DNA of 64,000 nucleotides. Origin: Phialocephala subalpina (taxonomy: Eukaryota > Ascomycota > Leotiomycetes > Helotiales > Mollisiaceae). The notes beneath the pieces are model-generated. The model did not search any database. It saw nothing but the letters and a program-made list of their open reading frames with translations, and was not told where the DNA came from. The stretch is taken from NCBI GenBank assembly GCA_900073065.1, contig FJOG01000013.1:213227-277226 (forward strand). Reading direction: 5' to 3'. The translations under genes and the position numbers were made by a program. Shown here piece after piece: positions 1 to 11,955 of the stretch. Every line of letters begins with the position of its first letter. The first letter of the stretch is position 1.

Positions 1-1209
1 GGTTTCTTATCAGTGCGCATTTGGGACTTTGAGGAATTTGGTATTGTTTCTTCTGATACTTCCAATTCCGTATTCTTGGAGTCCTGGTACTGGAAAGGAA
101 GCTATCCCACTAGTTCGCGTAACTTGACACTCAAGATACAATTTTATAAGTCTTGCATGTTTAGCTTCTGCATTACTCCAAGATTTCCGTTACCTTGGCA
201 TATTCTCGACATTCAGCCCAACTTCCCATGCTCAGCACTTGATGCACTTTCCGACATTGGCACTTCATTTATATCTGGGACATTCCCGCGAACATGCAAC
301 CCTATATGTCCCAAAACCTCCTCTAGTAGCAATAGCAGTATAGCTAAGATATAAGACAACTCCGCGACACGCCCAAAAAGAACCCGGGGAAGCAGTTGAA
401 CAACATGATATTGTTGATGTCTGGGACATTTTGAGGCTGCAGTCACTTGACCTCAGATCTGACTTTACCCATGCAGGTGAGGTGAGAATGTCTGAGTTGC
501 GCTCGGATGCCTTTGTGCGATATGCAACAGAATGCATGTTCGTGGGCAGCGCAGGTACTGTGGTTGAGTTGATGACTCAAACAATTGAGGGGGAGGAAAG
601 AGACATTGTAGCATTGTAGGTTGTGGGAAAGAAGGTGATTGGGGGCGGAAATTGACTACCAGTCGGAAAGAGTGGGGGAGGAGATGGGTCCGCGGCCACT
701 GGTGCTCACTGTTCGTGCTTGACTTGAGTATTGTATTCGAGCCAATGAGTCAAAGAATTTGATAAATTGAGATCATGATGAATTCTGGCAGAGATGTTTG
801 GGGGCGGAATCCTGAATGCGGGGGTGGGGGAGAGCGCTCAAAAAGTACATGATGCTCCGAGATATTCAACTAATTCTGGACATTCTCGGAACCACACAAC
901 AACTCAAATCACTCACTTTATCACTTCACGATTCGATTACTGGAATTAGAGTGTGCTCGGACATCTCGTAGCGATGTGCAACAAAAAGTGCATCGGTAGA
1001 ATGCAATCATTCAGCTGGAGGAGGTATTCCGTTTGTCGTGTTGTGTGGATAACCTCGTACAGCTGCGTTCCTACCTTCGCTTCTAGAAGTTTGAACAGAA
1101 GCATGGAAAGATCTGCGCGAGATTTCTCGTCCTGCCGTGCAAGCGAATGTAACCTTAACCATTCTATTGCATTGTACTATTCGCTGACTGCATCTGCATA
1201 CGCCATTTC
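1..1209. other. Left-edge region, no recognisable gene
   Basis: I see no convincing gene. Short open frames exist on both strands; a minus-strand frame around 213-446 encodes a leucine-rich hydrophobic stretch but has no family signature, convincing start or splice context. It may be 3' flank of the minus-strand dehydrogenase that ends at 1210 plus intergenic DNA. Confidence 0.4.
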
Positions 1210-2367
1210 CTAATAATCGTAAAATCTGGTACCACAAATCATAATTAGCCTATGTTCCCATTTCTCATTGGTCCAAGCTTTTTTCTTTCTTGTTTCTTGA
1301 TTTTATGAGTTGAACTTACCCCTTTCCGCTCTTCTTTCCTAGCCATCCTGCATCTACCATTTTTCGCAATAGGACGGCAGGTCGGTACTTGGAATCGCCT
1401 GTTTCCTCGTACAGAACTTTCATGATGGCTAAGCAGGTGTCGATGCCGATGAAATCGGCTAGCTGCAATGGACCCATCGGGACGTTGGTACCGTTCTTCA
1501 TGATTGCGTCGATGTCGTCTCGTTTCCCTACTCCGGTTTCGAGGCAGATGATCGCTTCGTTGATGTAGGGCATTAGGATTCGGTTGGCTAGGAATCCTGG
1601 GGAGTCGGCAGATTGGGAGGGGATCTTGCCCATAGCTTTGCAGAATAAGATGGCGATGTCAATTGTGTCTTGGCTGGTTTGTAGGCCGGTGATGATTTCT
1701 ACGCCCTTCTGGATTGGTACTGGGTTCATGAAATGTGTGGATATGACCCGGGATGAGGCAGATGTGTCTGTTGGATCTTTCGTTGTGGCTGCTGCTATCT
1801 TCGTTATAGATATCGATGATGTATTCGTCGCAAGAATCGCATGTGGAGGGCATATCTGGGCGAGTTGTTCGAAAATGGATAGTTTCAACGAAGGTATTTC
1901 GGGGACAGCTTCAATCACGAAGTCAACATCGGAGAGAGGGTACATGGACGTCGAGGGAGTAAGGAGTGCTCGAATGGTATCCGATTGTTCTTGTGTGATT
2001 CGTTCTTTCGAGACATCTTTAGCCAGCAACTTATCTGCGAGCAATGTATTAGCTGGAGTAGATGTATTGTGTAGAGCGGTTCCGACCTGCGAACTTCAAT
2101 CCTTTGTCAATAGAAGCTTGACTTGTATCAACTATTGTAACGGGAACTCCAGCTTTCGACGCTGCTACCAATGCTATCCCAAGGCCCTGTACGTTGATTA
2201 GCAGCTCTATTGATAGAGCAAAACGGTCCAAAGAGCCTTACCATCTGCCCAGCTCCTATGACGCCGAGGCGTCTAACTTCCTGTGCTGCGACAATTGGAC
2301 TTGAGCTGAAGCATCTTGCATGATTTGTGCTCCGCAGAAGCTGCTTTCGTAGTACTGGAGTAATCAT
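1210..2367 (-). CDS. 3-hydroxyacyl-CoA (3-hydroxybutyryl-CoA) dehydrogenase, mitochondrial type
   Basis: Predicted NAD-dependent oxidation of (S)-3-hydroxyacyl-CoA in fatty-acid or branched-chain catabolism. The protein begins MITPVLRKQLLRS and has an Arg/Ser-rich, acid-free leader ending CFSSSP, as in mitochondrial presequences. A Rossmann motif GVIGAGQMGLG follows, split by the first intron. The conserved segment STHFMNPVP carries the catalytic His region, and ANRILMPYINEAI begins the C-terminal domain. I read four exons: the first ends after GAGQM at a GTAAGG donor, the second ends near GLKFA with an unusual GTCGGA donor, the third runs to KSGKG with a GTAAGT donor near 1317, and a tiny last exon adds FYDY and TAG at 1212-1210, matching the family's usual KSGKGFY ending. 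It is divergent from TOF1 with 243 bp between start codons. Family assignment is firm; exact substrate is inferred. Confidence 0.88.
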
Positions 2368-2610
2368 CGTAATGTCTGTGTGAGTTTGAGAACTTTGAGA
2401 GCACAAAATGCTCTTGATCAGATGTCAGGTTTCCCCAGACTTAAGCTTATTTCAACCCCTCGACCTCGGCTAGAACTGGCCTTTCTCGGCCCGCGAGCTG
2501 AACACGCTAGACAGGGGTACGCGTCTCGTCGCGTCTGCTTCCATCAACAGCGTGTAAAGAGCTTCAGGAAGCCGACCAAAATTTCGACAATTCAACAACA
2601 TCGTCGCATC
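2368..2610. promoter_or_regulatory. Divergent promoter dehydrogenase/TOF1 with an ACGCGT (MCB-like) site
   Basis: This 243-bp interval lies between two start codons on opposite strands. ACGCGT occurs at 2519-2524, about 90 bp upstream of the TOF1 ATG, and a second ACGCGT lies inside TOF1 intron 1 (2722-2727). In yeasts this hexamer is the MluI cell-cycle box bound by MBF at G1/S genes. That it works here is inference from TOF1's S-phase role. Confidence 0.35.
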
Positions 2611-5600
2611 ATGGAGTTCGGCGACGGAAAGAGAGATGTGGTAGACCCTGAGGTCAGGGCGTATGTATCAAGCCTTGTTACTGCTGTAAGTACCTTCCAT
2701 GCGCCTTCATTTGCTATCCTAACGCGTTCTAGTTGGGAGGAAGTGGTGCAGACGAAGATGGCCGATATGTTCTTGGAGACGACGCTTTAGCATGTTTGCG
2801 CGATTTGAAGAAATGGCTGAAGCTCTACGACGAGAAAGCGAATCGATTGGACGTTGCACGATGCCTGGCAGAGTCGAACCTAGTCGGAGGAGATCTGCTA
2901 CAAATTCTTGCAGCTTGGCCAGAAAATGCTACGGAGGACAGACTGAAGTTAAAGATTGCTCTGGCATGTCTCGAACTTTTAGTTCCTTTGACATGGCCGC
3001 TGGAGAAAGATACTCAGGCTATGACAGTCAATCACCATCGGCATATACCATACCTCCAAATCGCCCAGTTGGGCTACAAACGCTCGATTATCAATTTCGA
3101 TGGAGCCCGAATACTACACACGGCGGTCAGGTGCGCCCTGCCATCTATGGCAGAGGCTATAGGAGACCGCAGCACAAGAGATGAAGGCATCATCAAACTT
3201 CTTCTGTATTTCGTGCGGAATATTGCCATGATTGCACCACCTCCCAACATTCAATATGAAGGAGATGAGGCAGAGATCTCGAGATCTGCCACAGTCGACG
3301 CCTTCGACTACCAAGACATATTACATCTCTTGTTGACCGTCTCGTCAACAATGGGAGAAGAATTCAACACCCAGGATGTGGTTCTGTTGGATATTCTGTT
3401 CCACCTCATAAAGGGAGTTGATATCGAGAAATTGTTCGTCGACGAGTCGAAGGCGGACAATACCAAGATTGACGAATTGAAAAGACTACGTCAAAAGGAG
3501 GCAGCCATGCTGAGAAGCTATCAGACGAATGCTCCGACCAGACACAACCGATTCGGCACCATGGCTTGGATGCAACGAGAAGATTCAAAGATGACCACAA
3601 TCTCTGGTCAGTCTGCGATAATAGACAGCACGAAGAGCTTGGCAAAGATGGACAGCACCAAGAAGTTCAAGCCGCCAAGGAAGGCACTGAAGGGAGAGAA
3701 AGGTCCATTGGATTTTGACACGCCGGTTATGTTAAATGTCTCAGCAACCAAGCACCTCCGTGCATTCGTGGAAGAGTTTCTCGACGCAGGTTTCAACCCT
3801 CTTTTCGGCCATCTACGCAAAGCCATTGATCGAGAAGCGGAGCGAATACTCGAATACCACCCTATGCAATTCTTTTACCTTGTCTCTTGGCTTTTGGAGG
3901 CCGAGCGTATAAGGAGGAAGGGCAAGAAGAACTCGAAAAGCCAGAAGCCGGAGGATGTGGACAGTTTCTCACTCGTCGCAAGCGTTCTCAACCAAGAGAT
4001 GTTCGTGACATTGAACAGAGCCATGGACCAGTCTTTTGAGAACAAGTCATGGCAGGATCTCAGTGCTGCCATGAAATGCTTTACCCAAATTCTCCTCACG
4101 GTCCAGGAAATGTCCGAGTCTCCTTTGGAGGACGATCAAGAAATTGCCGAGAACATCCTAAACAGAATCTTCTACGAAGAGACAACGCACGACCGAGTTG
4201 CAAATATCACACGTACTTATAAGGATCAGGGTTTCGGATACCTTGACTCTTGCACAGAACTATCCCATAATTACCTCCGAATTCTTGAACAATACTCAAA
4301 GCAGAATGTGGACATGCAAGTTCGATCACGGCGAAGAGTCCGCCGGAAGAAGAAGGTAGCCAAAGCGGCCGGGGAGGATCAAGGCGATGATGACATTGAC
4401 GAGTCGGATGGAGAGGACGAATCGAAAGCAGAGAAGGTTTCCTCCGAACGAAAGTTCGACTTCAAGCGATTCGCAGCCAGATTTGTAACGCAAGGTTGCA
4501 TCGACACGTTCGTTACCTTCACTGGCTATTACAACGATCTCAAGCCGGCGCAGCTCAAGAGAGCCCATAGATTCTTCTACCGTGTTGCATTCAAGCAAGA
4601 GATGAGTGTCATGCTCTTTCGAGTTGACATCGTTGCGCTGTTGCATAAGATGATTAAGGGGCCTGAGGGTCTAGATCCGCAGGCGAGCTGCTTCAAGGAG
4701 TGGGATGAACTTATCAAGCAGATTTTGAAGAAGTGCATTAGAAAAATGCAAGAACAGCCTGAACTTGTGGTGGAGATGCTCTTCTCGAAGATCAACAGCA
4801 CAGCACATTACCTCGAATATGGTTACGAGAAGCAGACTGTTTCGGCTAAACCAAGAGCAGCAGCTGAGCTTGAAGTGAAGGGTGGTAAGGAATGGGAGGA
4901 GCAAATCGCCATTGTCGTTGGTGCAATGCTCGATCGAAACGAAGGCGAGCATCTTCAGTGGGTCAAATCGCAGCTGTCGTCCGCTGAGAGCGAGAGAAGG
5001 AGCTGGGAAGGGGCGAACGTTGCCCTACAGCCAGCGGAGAAAGCTCCTGCTGCGGAAAGTGATCACTTTGCGGATGAGGAGCCTTCTGTAGAGGTGAATG
5101 AGGCACCTGTTCCTACGATTGAACAGCCCTCTGCACCAATCATTTGTAAGTTTTCTAGGCTTTCGTGTTCCTACAACATGTACTGACTTCAAAACAGTGC
5201 TCAAACTAGACAATGATACTCGCCGAATTGCTCTGTTCAAGAACGGCCATCTACGCCTGCTCATGAAATTGGTTGGACTGCGACGTATTGGCGAGGACGA
5301 TGATCCAGAGGCATCATGGACTGTACCATCTTCTTTGTCGGCCGGCCAGCTGAAGGAAGCCCGCGTTCTTATCGAGAAGTCTGAGTTCAGTCCACCTATA
5401 TTCGACGACGGCGAGGAAGCTGGTGACTTCATTAGACGCAAGTCGTCCGGATTTGCAGCTAGGAAGAAGGCCGTCTTCGATGACGAGGACGATGGTATTG
5501 ACGATGACGATGAGGAAGAGCTATTGTTCCCCGCCGGTGGACCAACACCCATGAACAAGTCCGAGGCTCTGAAGGCTTTGAAGAAGACAAGGAGGCGACG

Positions 5601-6273
5601 TAGAGGAGAAGGTTCGGAAGACGAAGGCACAGGCTTGACCGACGAGCAGCTCGAGGCACGAAACGAAGCTCGAAGACAACGAGAGCTGGAGAAGAACCGA
5701 AAGATCAAGAGCGACCTCTTCGTTCACGACAGCGACGAAGAGGAGGATGAAGAACGTGATCGGGTTTTCTTCGAGGCTGAAGAGAAGCTTCGGGCGAAGG
5801 CCAAGATTACTATAATGAAAGAATTGTTGAGTGCGGGAAAAGACAAGGACAAGGACTCTTCAACCAAGAGCAAGAAAAAGAAGGCACGAACAACTTCCGA
5901 TAGTGATGACGAGGACGACTTGCCTGTCACCAGCAGCAGGAAACGCCAATCGAGCGCTATATCCGATGGAAGCGACGAGGAGGATATTGCGACTGGAAGA
6001 TCTTCATCAGTTGCAAGAGACAATGTACTCGAATCCGAAGATGAAGCAACCGATACACCTCTATCGAGTCCTCATCCGCGATCGTCAAAGCCCAAGAGAA
6101 GGAAAGTCTCAAGTGATGAAGAGGATGCTACTCCTGCAGCTTCTGCTCCTGTAGAGGCTGTAAACACTATGGATTTGGACGATGATGAAGATGAAGATGT
6201 AGCACCTGTTTCCCGACCTGCAAGGCAGAGAACTCGTGCAGGATTCATTGTTGATAGTAGTGACGAAGAGTAA
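2611..6273 (+). CDS. TOF1: Replication fork protection protein Tof1/Swi1 (Timeless family)
   Basis: Predicted subunit of the fork protection complex (Tof1-Csm3-Mrc1; Swi1-Swi3 in fission yeast), which stabilises paused replisomes and supports the S-phase checkpoint. Three exons: 2611-2685, 2733-5145 and 5198-6273, joined by GT-AG introns, give 1187 residues, the usual length for fungal Tof1. The start [19 protein letters not shown] leads directly into the TIMELESS N-terminal domain ([19 protein letters not shown], then helical repeats through about residue 500). A basic RRRVRRKKK patch and acidic stretch lie near residue 560-590. The C-terminal third (after about 800) is disordered and charged, with alternating Asp/Glu-rich and Lys/Arg-rich blocks and several SDEE/SDDE runs typical of casein-kinase-2 sites; it ends [10 protein letters not shown]. 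It is divergent with the dehydrogenase and followed on the same strand by an N-terminal methyltransferase. Confidence 0.93.
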
Positions 6274-6665
6274 TGATTGTGTTTTGCTGGATACCAGGTT
6301 ATGCATAGGAAGGCGTTAGGATGCTTGTGGAATGGTTGTGTCTGGAATAGGATGGATCCTGAGCATGGTTTTTCATTCAATGTACATTTTCAACCCATCG
6401 AATTCATAGGATTGTGAAGGAATGAAAGTCCCAAAACCAATCCGAACAATCAGCAAGCTGCCCCTCGCTTTAACTCAGCCCCGCCCCACCTCATCTTTGC
6501 GCCACAATATTTAGGCGAGCGCTACCACCAAGAATTCCAGCTCTCTCCACGACAACACCTCCTGTGTCTCAAACCACAAACACAACCTCCTTTGACCGCG
6601 ATGCAATACTTATAGCCCCAACCTCCTCGTCATATTCTTCTCTGAATTCTCACCAGAACTTCAGA
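6274..6665. other. TOF1-to-methyltransferase spacer
   Basis: This 392-bp interval holds the TOF1 3' end and the 5' leader and promoter of the next gene. A CT-rich, ACAACACCTCC-containing stretch just before 6666 looks like a fungal 5' leader. No other gene is visible. Confidence 0.4.
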
Positions 6666-7452
6666 ATGGCGGACGCAAACATCAACCACCAAGATGCGCG
6701 AGATTATTGGCAGGGAATCGATGCCGATGTGAATGGAATGCTAGGCGGCTTTCCGTACATTTCGAAAGTTGATCTTCAGGGGAGTAAGAACTTTCTTGCT
6801 AAGCTTGGTGTTGGGGGGAAGAATGCAACAAAGCTTGAGAGAGTGGTGGATTGTGGTGCTGGGTGGGTTCCTTCCGTTCCAGGGCCAGAGTTTTGGTCTT
6901 GTGGTGTGGACTTCTATTCATCAAATTCCATTTAACCAGTTCCAAGTCTGGCTTGGAGACTTATACACGGACGATGCTGACATAGTAAACAGCATTGGAA
7001 GGATCACTGAAGGCTTGCTTCTTGGGTTAGCAGAAACAGTCGATATCGTCGAACCCATCTCCAAATTCTCCGACGCCCTCAAAAACAAACCCGTTATCGG
7101 CGTCATCTACAACGTCGGTCTCGAATCCTGGTCTCCGCCCTCCTCTACAAAATACGACCTAATCTGGAATCAATGGTGTCTCGGTCACCTGACTGATGCT
7201 CAACTTATCGAGTATTTGAAGAAGTGTGGGAAAGCTCTAAAGGAGAGGGGAATGGTAGTTGTGAAGGAGAATTTGAGTACGAGAGGAGAGGATATTTTTG
7301 ATGAGTTGGATAGTAGTGTTACGAGGTGTGATGAGAAGTTGAGGGATATTTTTGAGAAGGCGGGGTTGAGGATTAAGAAGACGGAGATTCAGAAGGGATT
7401 GCCGAAGGAGTTGTATCCGGTTAGGATATATGCTTTAGTTCCTAAGGTCTAA
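6666..7452 (+). CDS. TAE1: Alpha-N-methyltransferase (TAE1/NTM1 type)
   Basis: Predicted SAM-dependent methylation of the N-terminal alpha-amine of X-Pro-Lys proteins, including ribosomal proteins in yeast. Two exons, 6666-6862 and 6993-7452, give 218 residues, normal for the family. The intron splits the SAM-binding motif: exon 1 ends in VVDCGAG and exon 2 resumes IGRITEGLL, so the spliced motif is DCGAGIGRIT. The N-terminal DARDYWQGIDADVNGMLGGF and the downstream WNQWCLGHLTDAQLIEYL also match the NTM1 family. The ATG at 6666 is the first in frame after a 5' leader. The intron itself is open in another frame, so a naive reading would extend exon 2 backwards; the motif fixes the junction. Confidence 0.92.
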
Positions 7453-8480
7453 AGTGAGAGATCTTCAAAATCACCAACCACGACCCAGACTTGGTGGGAC
7501 GGGGCGATTGTTGGCAAGTCATGCATTAAACACAATTGCTATTCATAATTTGGGGATACTTGTGAGTTCGAGGCGTATCACAAGCCGCTACAATAATGTG
7601 GATGAGCGAATTGGTCCGATGATTGCTACCTACGAGAAGGCAATTGGATGGTGGAAGCAAGAAGCGTTGGATTCATCAATTCAGCAAATGCATTTCGTCC
7701 CAAATCAAGCGTAATTTTCCATGAATCATTCCACTTTGGTAACTCCTATCACAACCTCACTCACCTGACCTTGCAACTTCCTGCATACTCATTTCCAGAC
7801 CCGAGTCACCACAGTGGAAGCTCTCAATAATTCAACAAGCTCGTCGTCACGTGGTGATCCCGTTAAATGCCTCTCGAAGACATGCTTCTTCATCAAGAAG
7901 ACGACTACGAGACATATGACAAGTCCATGCTGGGTATTGCCGGTCTGCGGTGTTGAAACTGCAAGGGCTCACGATGATCCCGCTCCGCTGTGGAAGCTGG
8001 AACAAGCGCAAGCTGCAAAACTTCCCAATCTTTTATTTATTGCTATCAAGTGATGGACTTCACTCGTCTAAAGAAGGGTGCTCGGACGACCTGTGAGAAG
8101 ATGTATGTCCTGTCGTTCCGTACATGTTCTCGTGCTGATCATTGCGTGCAATCTCCCACCTTGCCTAAGTGCTTTCAGGCAGCCTCAATGTCTGTCGGTG
8201 GCCTGAAAGCTCATTCCGATAAAATAACTTTAGATTAGCATGTAAGAATAATGGACTTTGTGATGGAAATGAGAAGTGCTACATCTGAGGTCATACCCCA
8301 AAGTTTCTCTGTGGACAGTCGATAATCCGTAATTTCCTCACAAACTCAAGACTTTCAACCCGAGAATCCTGCTCAAAATGAGACAGAAATTCGTCCCCAA
8401 GTTTCACTTCCTAGGAATCGAGTCTTCCTTCAAGCAAACGTCGAGTTAAATCCAGCCGCAGATGTACTTAGGCACTGAGA
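7453..8480. other. Intergenic, no recognisable gene
   Basis: About 1 kb downstream of the methyltransferase. Several short frames of 60-86 codons occur on the plus strand, none with a family motif or credible splice signals. I see no RNA gene. Confidence 0.4.
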
Positions 8481-8515
8481 TCTCAAGTTCGGATTTTAAG
8501 CTGTGAAAATGAGAA

Positions 8516-8724
8516 AGAGAGAAGTTGGAAGGAGGGGTATGTTCACTGTTATTGTTGGTGTGAGGGTTGTTGGATGGGATGGGTGAGGGATGGGATGGGT
8601 TGAGAATAGAACGGGGAAAGAAAGGGGAAAAGTAGGGAGAAGGGAGGAATACGCCGAAGATGGCCGAGTAGAATTCTTTTCCGCGGAGGATGTCAATTAC
8701 TGGGATCTCGGTCCAGGTGATCAT
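8516..8724 (-). pseudogene. Orphan first exon of a VOC/glyoxalase-like gene
   Basis: From an ATG at 8724 the minus strand reads MITWTEIPVIDILRGKEFYS followed by AIFG, the canonical opening of vicinal-oxygen-chelate (glyoxalase/bleomycin-resistance) proteins: first beta strand, then RxKEFYxxxFG helix. Coding character then stops at a GTATTC that could be a splice donor, followed by a long CT-rich intron-like stretch ending TTTTCACAG near 8516. The DNA beyond this acceptor has stops in every useful frame and nothing like the metal-ligand strands of the second half. I read this as a gene fragment or decayed gene; a real short gene with distant exons is less likely. Confidence 0.4.
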
Positions 8725-9378
8725 ATTGAACTTGAGGAACTTAGTAAGGTACAAAAATTGGAGAGAGGCAGCTTGCCATTTGAGATGGTTGAGGAGCCAT
8801 TGCTTGAACGTGTTGAGGTTGTGGATGAGCAATAAAGGTGTTTTGTCCTTAGTACATAAAAACAATTCAACGACAATGAGGCAATGACAGGCTAGACAGA
8901 CGAAAGCTGAGCGAAAGGAAAGTAGATGTAAGTGATGACAATCTGTAGCATGAGGCTCCTCCACTCCAGCATGAAGCGCCATGCATTGACTGAAGTCCAC
9001 ATCGAGAACAAACTCCTGATCCAATGATTCAGTTGCGTCCGTGGCTGGAAGCTGTGCAAATCCTCCAATTAGCTCTGTCGGCTATCTTTGAAAGCCAAAC
9101 CCACTGCTTAATGGGTAGTAACTTCACTCTAGAAGGCGAACCTGCATTCGCCGCCGAGTCATACGATGAGAGCGATCCACAGACGGGAAGGAGTGATGAT
9201 CGACCAATCTGCCCCGTTCGGAATGATCAGTAATCATCACACATCCTCGAAGAACGTCGGGTCGGCTCGTCTTGTGGCACAATCTCTCACCACCACGATT
9301 CGGCACAGATTGAACTCCGACTCTTGCTGAGACTTTCGACTTGGCCAAGAACAATTGTCAATATTAAGTACGACACGG

Positions 9379-11955
9379 TCAATTGCCACTCGAGAGATGA
9401 AGAGAATCCCGGTAGCGCTCTGCTGCATCCGTGGCTAGTTGTTGTCCTTCAAAGCGACTTTGGAAGTAGTTGAAGACCGCGAATGCGTCTCTTGCCATCA
9501 CATATGATGTTGACTTTGCTTCGATCCTCCTCCAAATGTCCGCTATGGCAGTTTCGAGGGTATTGACGACAGTTGGATCCTGAGCTCCCTCTGGACTATC
9601 TCTCGCGATCTCGAGAGCCGCTGCAACAGAAATGACTGTTTCGTCTGTGCCCACATCTTTGACGCCACCCACACTGTTATGGTAACCTTAAAAGGATGGC
9701 TTAGTAATTAAAGGCAAGGTATTATAAGACGCGTGACTTCCTGGTGCTGGCCAAGTATTGCCACGTTCGTCCCAATTATCATCTCCGGATCCGATCGCCT
9801 TCGCCTCTGTTGATTGTAGTGTTTTTGACACAAGATCAATCGGTCCCAGCACCTCCTCTATATCCCGAAAGGTTTTGTTTGCAGGGAGTATATACGCTAC
9901 TCCACTCTCTGGAACTCCAGCAATGATATGGCCATATAAGTCCCCCGTGAATTTATCGATTACCCATGATCCAGAATCTCCTTCAACTATCCCCGATTAG
10001 ATACGAATGGCTCAAGACTTAGGTTTGAGACTTATGCAAGGCGCCATCAAGTCTTATCGTCCATACCTCGTGAAATCTACTCGATTGAGGGACCCTCATC
10101 ATGGTCGTACTAGGGGATAGTGTGCCTCCTGAAACCCCACTGCGGCCTTTGATCGCCATAACAGCCATGTCTTTGGTAGGCATGGAGGAGGCAATTCGAC
10201 CTAGGAGAATGAGCCCACTAAATGACTTGTCTTTGGAAACCGCATCAAGAGCTTCTCGGACACTTGTCTCGGAAAGCTCAATTAGAGCCCAATCGCGTCC
10301 CATCTTTGAGCTTAAGACACATGGTGCTGCGAAAGTAACTGGATTTGTGGAAGATCGTATGGTTCCGGCCCATTCCTCCACCTCGTACGGGATGCTAACT
10401 TCTTTAAAACACGGAATGTCGTTGTCTCCAGTTTTGGAGTTCCCAGAAGCTGTACTGCTTAGCCTTGATACAGATTCTGCTGATGAAATGCTTCCTGTAT
10501 ATCTGATTGGCCATCGATATGGCCAAGATAAAACACAGTGTTGACACATTTACCTTGACTCGTAATTGCTTCATCGGGAGCGCCCACATCATCTATTTCA
10601 TCCTCTTCGCCAGAGTCAAAAGCGAACTCCAAATCACCATTCTGGTCTGTGAAGGGGGTCTGGAAGCTTTCGTCGGAGTTCTTGTTCGACACGGAGCTGT
10701 GTAATGAGTGGCTGGGTGAAGGCGGGCGTGCTGGGAAAGGAGCTGTAGCCACATGGCTCACATCACTGCACAATGAATTATTGGGCGAAGACGCACGCAC
10801 CCAGATAGGGCTCACAGGGGCCACCATGCTCATGCCATGTAATTCGGGGAGGATTTGACGTCCATCTATCTCGACCGGCTCGGGATCAGCCAATTCGAAC
10901 TCTTCCAACGAAGTAAGGAACCGTGGGTTATTTGATGTCTGAGTAGTGTCGGTGTCTAGAAGTGGATTCTTCCAAGAGCTGGGCTTTGGTAGTTCTGGGT
11001 CAGCGGCCTCTGGAACTGTCTTGGACAGGATCCGGCGCCGGTGGAGCAACTATACGAATGCTGCTACGAAGGCTACTACAATGGCGCCCAGCGCAACTCC
11101 AACTCCAATTCCTGCCTTTGCACCAGTGCTGAGTCCATTGTAAGCTGAAGGTGTAGTGCCAGAAGATGAGGTCGTCGTTGTGTCCCTTTTTGGAATCCAG
11201 ATTGTAGACGACGATCCCGAAAACAAAATAGAGGGACCAGACAATTGCTGTGGGTAGCCCTTGCCCAAAGCCATGGGTACTTTGGAGCTCTCGGCAAGCG
11301 CTATCTTTGGAAGCGCCTTCAGTATCCCACTCTCTTTGACGAACTTGATGGCTCGTCGACGGGGTTTTGGCCTCTGACAAGTAAAGATAAGGGTCGGTCG
11401 GGCCGTGCTGAGGTCTCGACCGATCATGTAGATTCCATACATGAGAATATTGCCGGCTACAGGCTCTCCCTCCTCGATCTCCTCAATAAGAGTATCCAGT
11501 AGGTCGCCGATAGGTTGTGAAATCTGAGCAAACATTGCTTGCGCAGGACCAATAGCCTCACAGCACTCATTATCTCCCATTCTACTGCACTTCGTACCGA
11601 TTGAGAGATTAGGATTGCGCCAGAGCGTCCTTTTCAAGGTCAACCGTCTCATTCTCGACCACGGCCCTTCCGAGAGTTGTGTCTTGGTTGACTTGACAGC
11701 TTGAGGTTGATCAGTGTCGTTGAAACTGACGGTCTTCAGGCTTCCTTCTAAGTCCAGATGGGCAGGCTTAGAGGTTTTCGAAGGATCCGTTTCTTGTGAG
11801 TTGCAATTCCTTCCCTCGATCCTTGGCTTTGGTCTAGGCTCCGGCCCGTCGTCCTTGGTCTGTGTCACTGCCATGAGGCTCAATTGAAGAACCTTCGGCC
11901 ACTCAGTGATGTACTGTGCCTCTGTAGAGACAGTACATTCTCTGAGTATTTCCAT
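9379..11955 (-). pseudogene. Decayed membrane-anchored S1-protease-like protein
   Basis: Segments in order: N-terminal part from ATG 11955 (about 270 residues, not recognised, including GNILMYGIYMIGRD and RPTLIFTC); Ser/Thr-rich linker; one transmembrane helix (GIGVGVALGAIVVAFVAAF); basic LLHRRR stop-transfer; a disordered tail; then a trypsin-fold domain with DWALIEL (catalytic Asp region), EVWTIRLD and GDSGSWVID (catalytic Ser motif); and a C-terminal helical tail ending LHLSSGN at 9382. Introns lie after AITSQG (near 10555) and after PAPGSHA (near 9740). Two lesions: an in-frame TAG at 11050-11052 between the helix and LLHRRR, and a junction near 9985-10040 where the GTCTCA donor and GAAG acceptor are one base out of frame just before GDSG. 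A catalytic His was not identified. Sequencing errors or unusual splicing are alternatives, but two separate lesions favour a pseudogene. Confidence 0.6.

Noticed and set aside
1584..2201. Plus-strand 205-codon frame
   Set aside because: Antisense to the dehydrogenase exons, whose motifs and splice sites are clear on the minus strand.
5025..5708. Long minus-strand open frame, Ser-rich, 227 codons
   Set aside because: It is the antisense of the acidic Asp/Glu-coding end of TOF1, where GAA/GAG/GAC codons give Ser/Phe/Leu runs; no family similarity.
11014..11049. A 36-bp GTATAG...CCAAG intron that would remove the in-frame TAG
   Set aside because: It would be shorter than any usual fungal intron, lacks a branch site and would remove the basic LLHRRR segment expected after the membrane helix.
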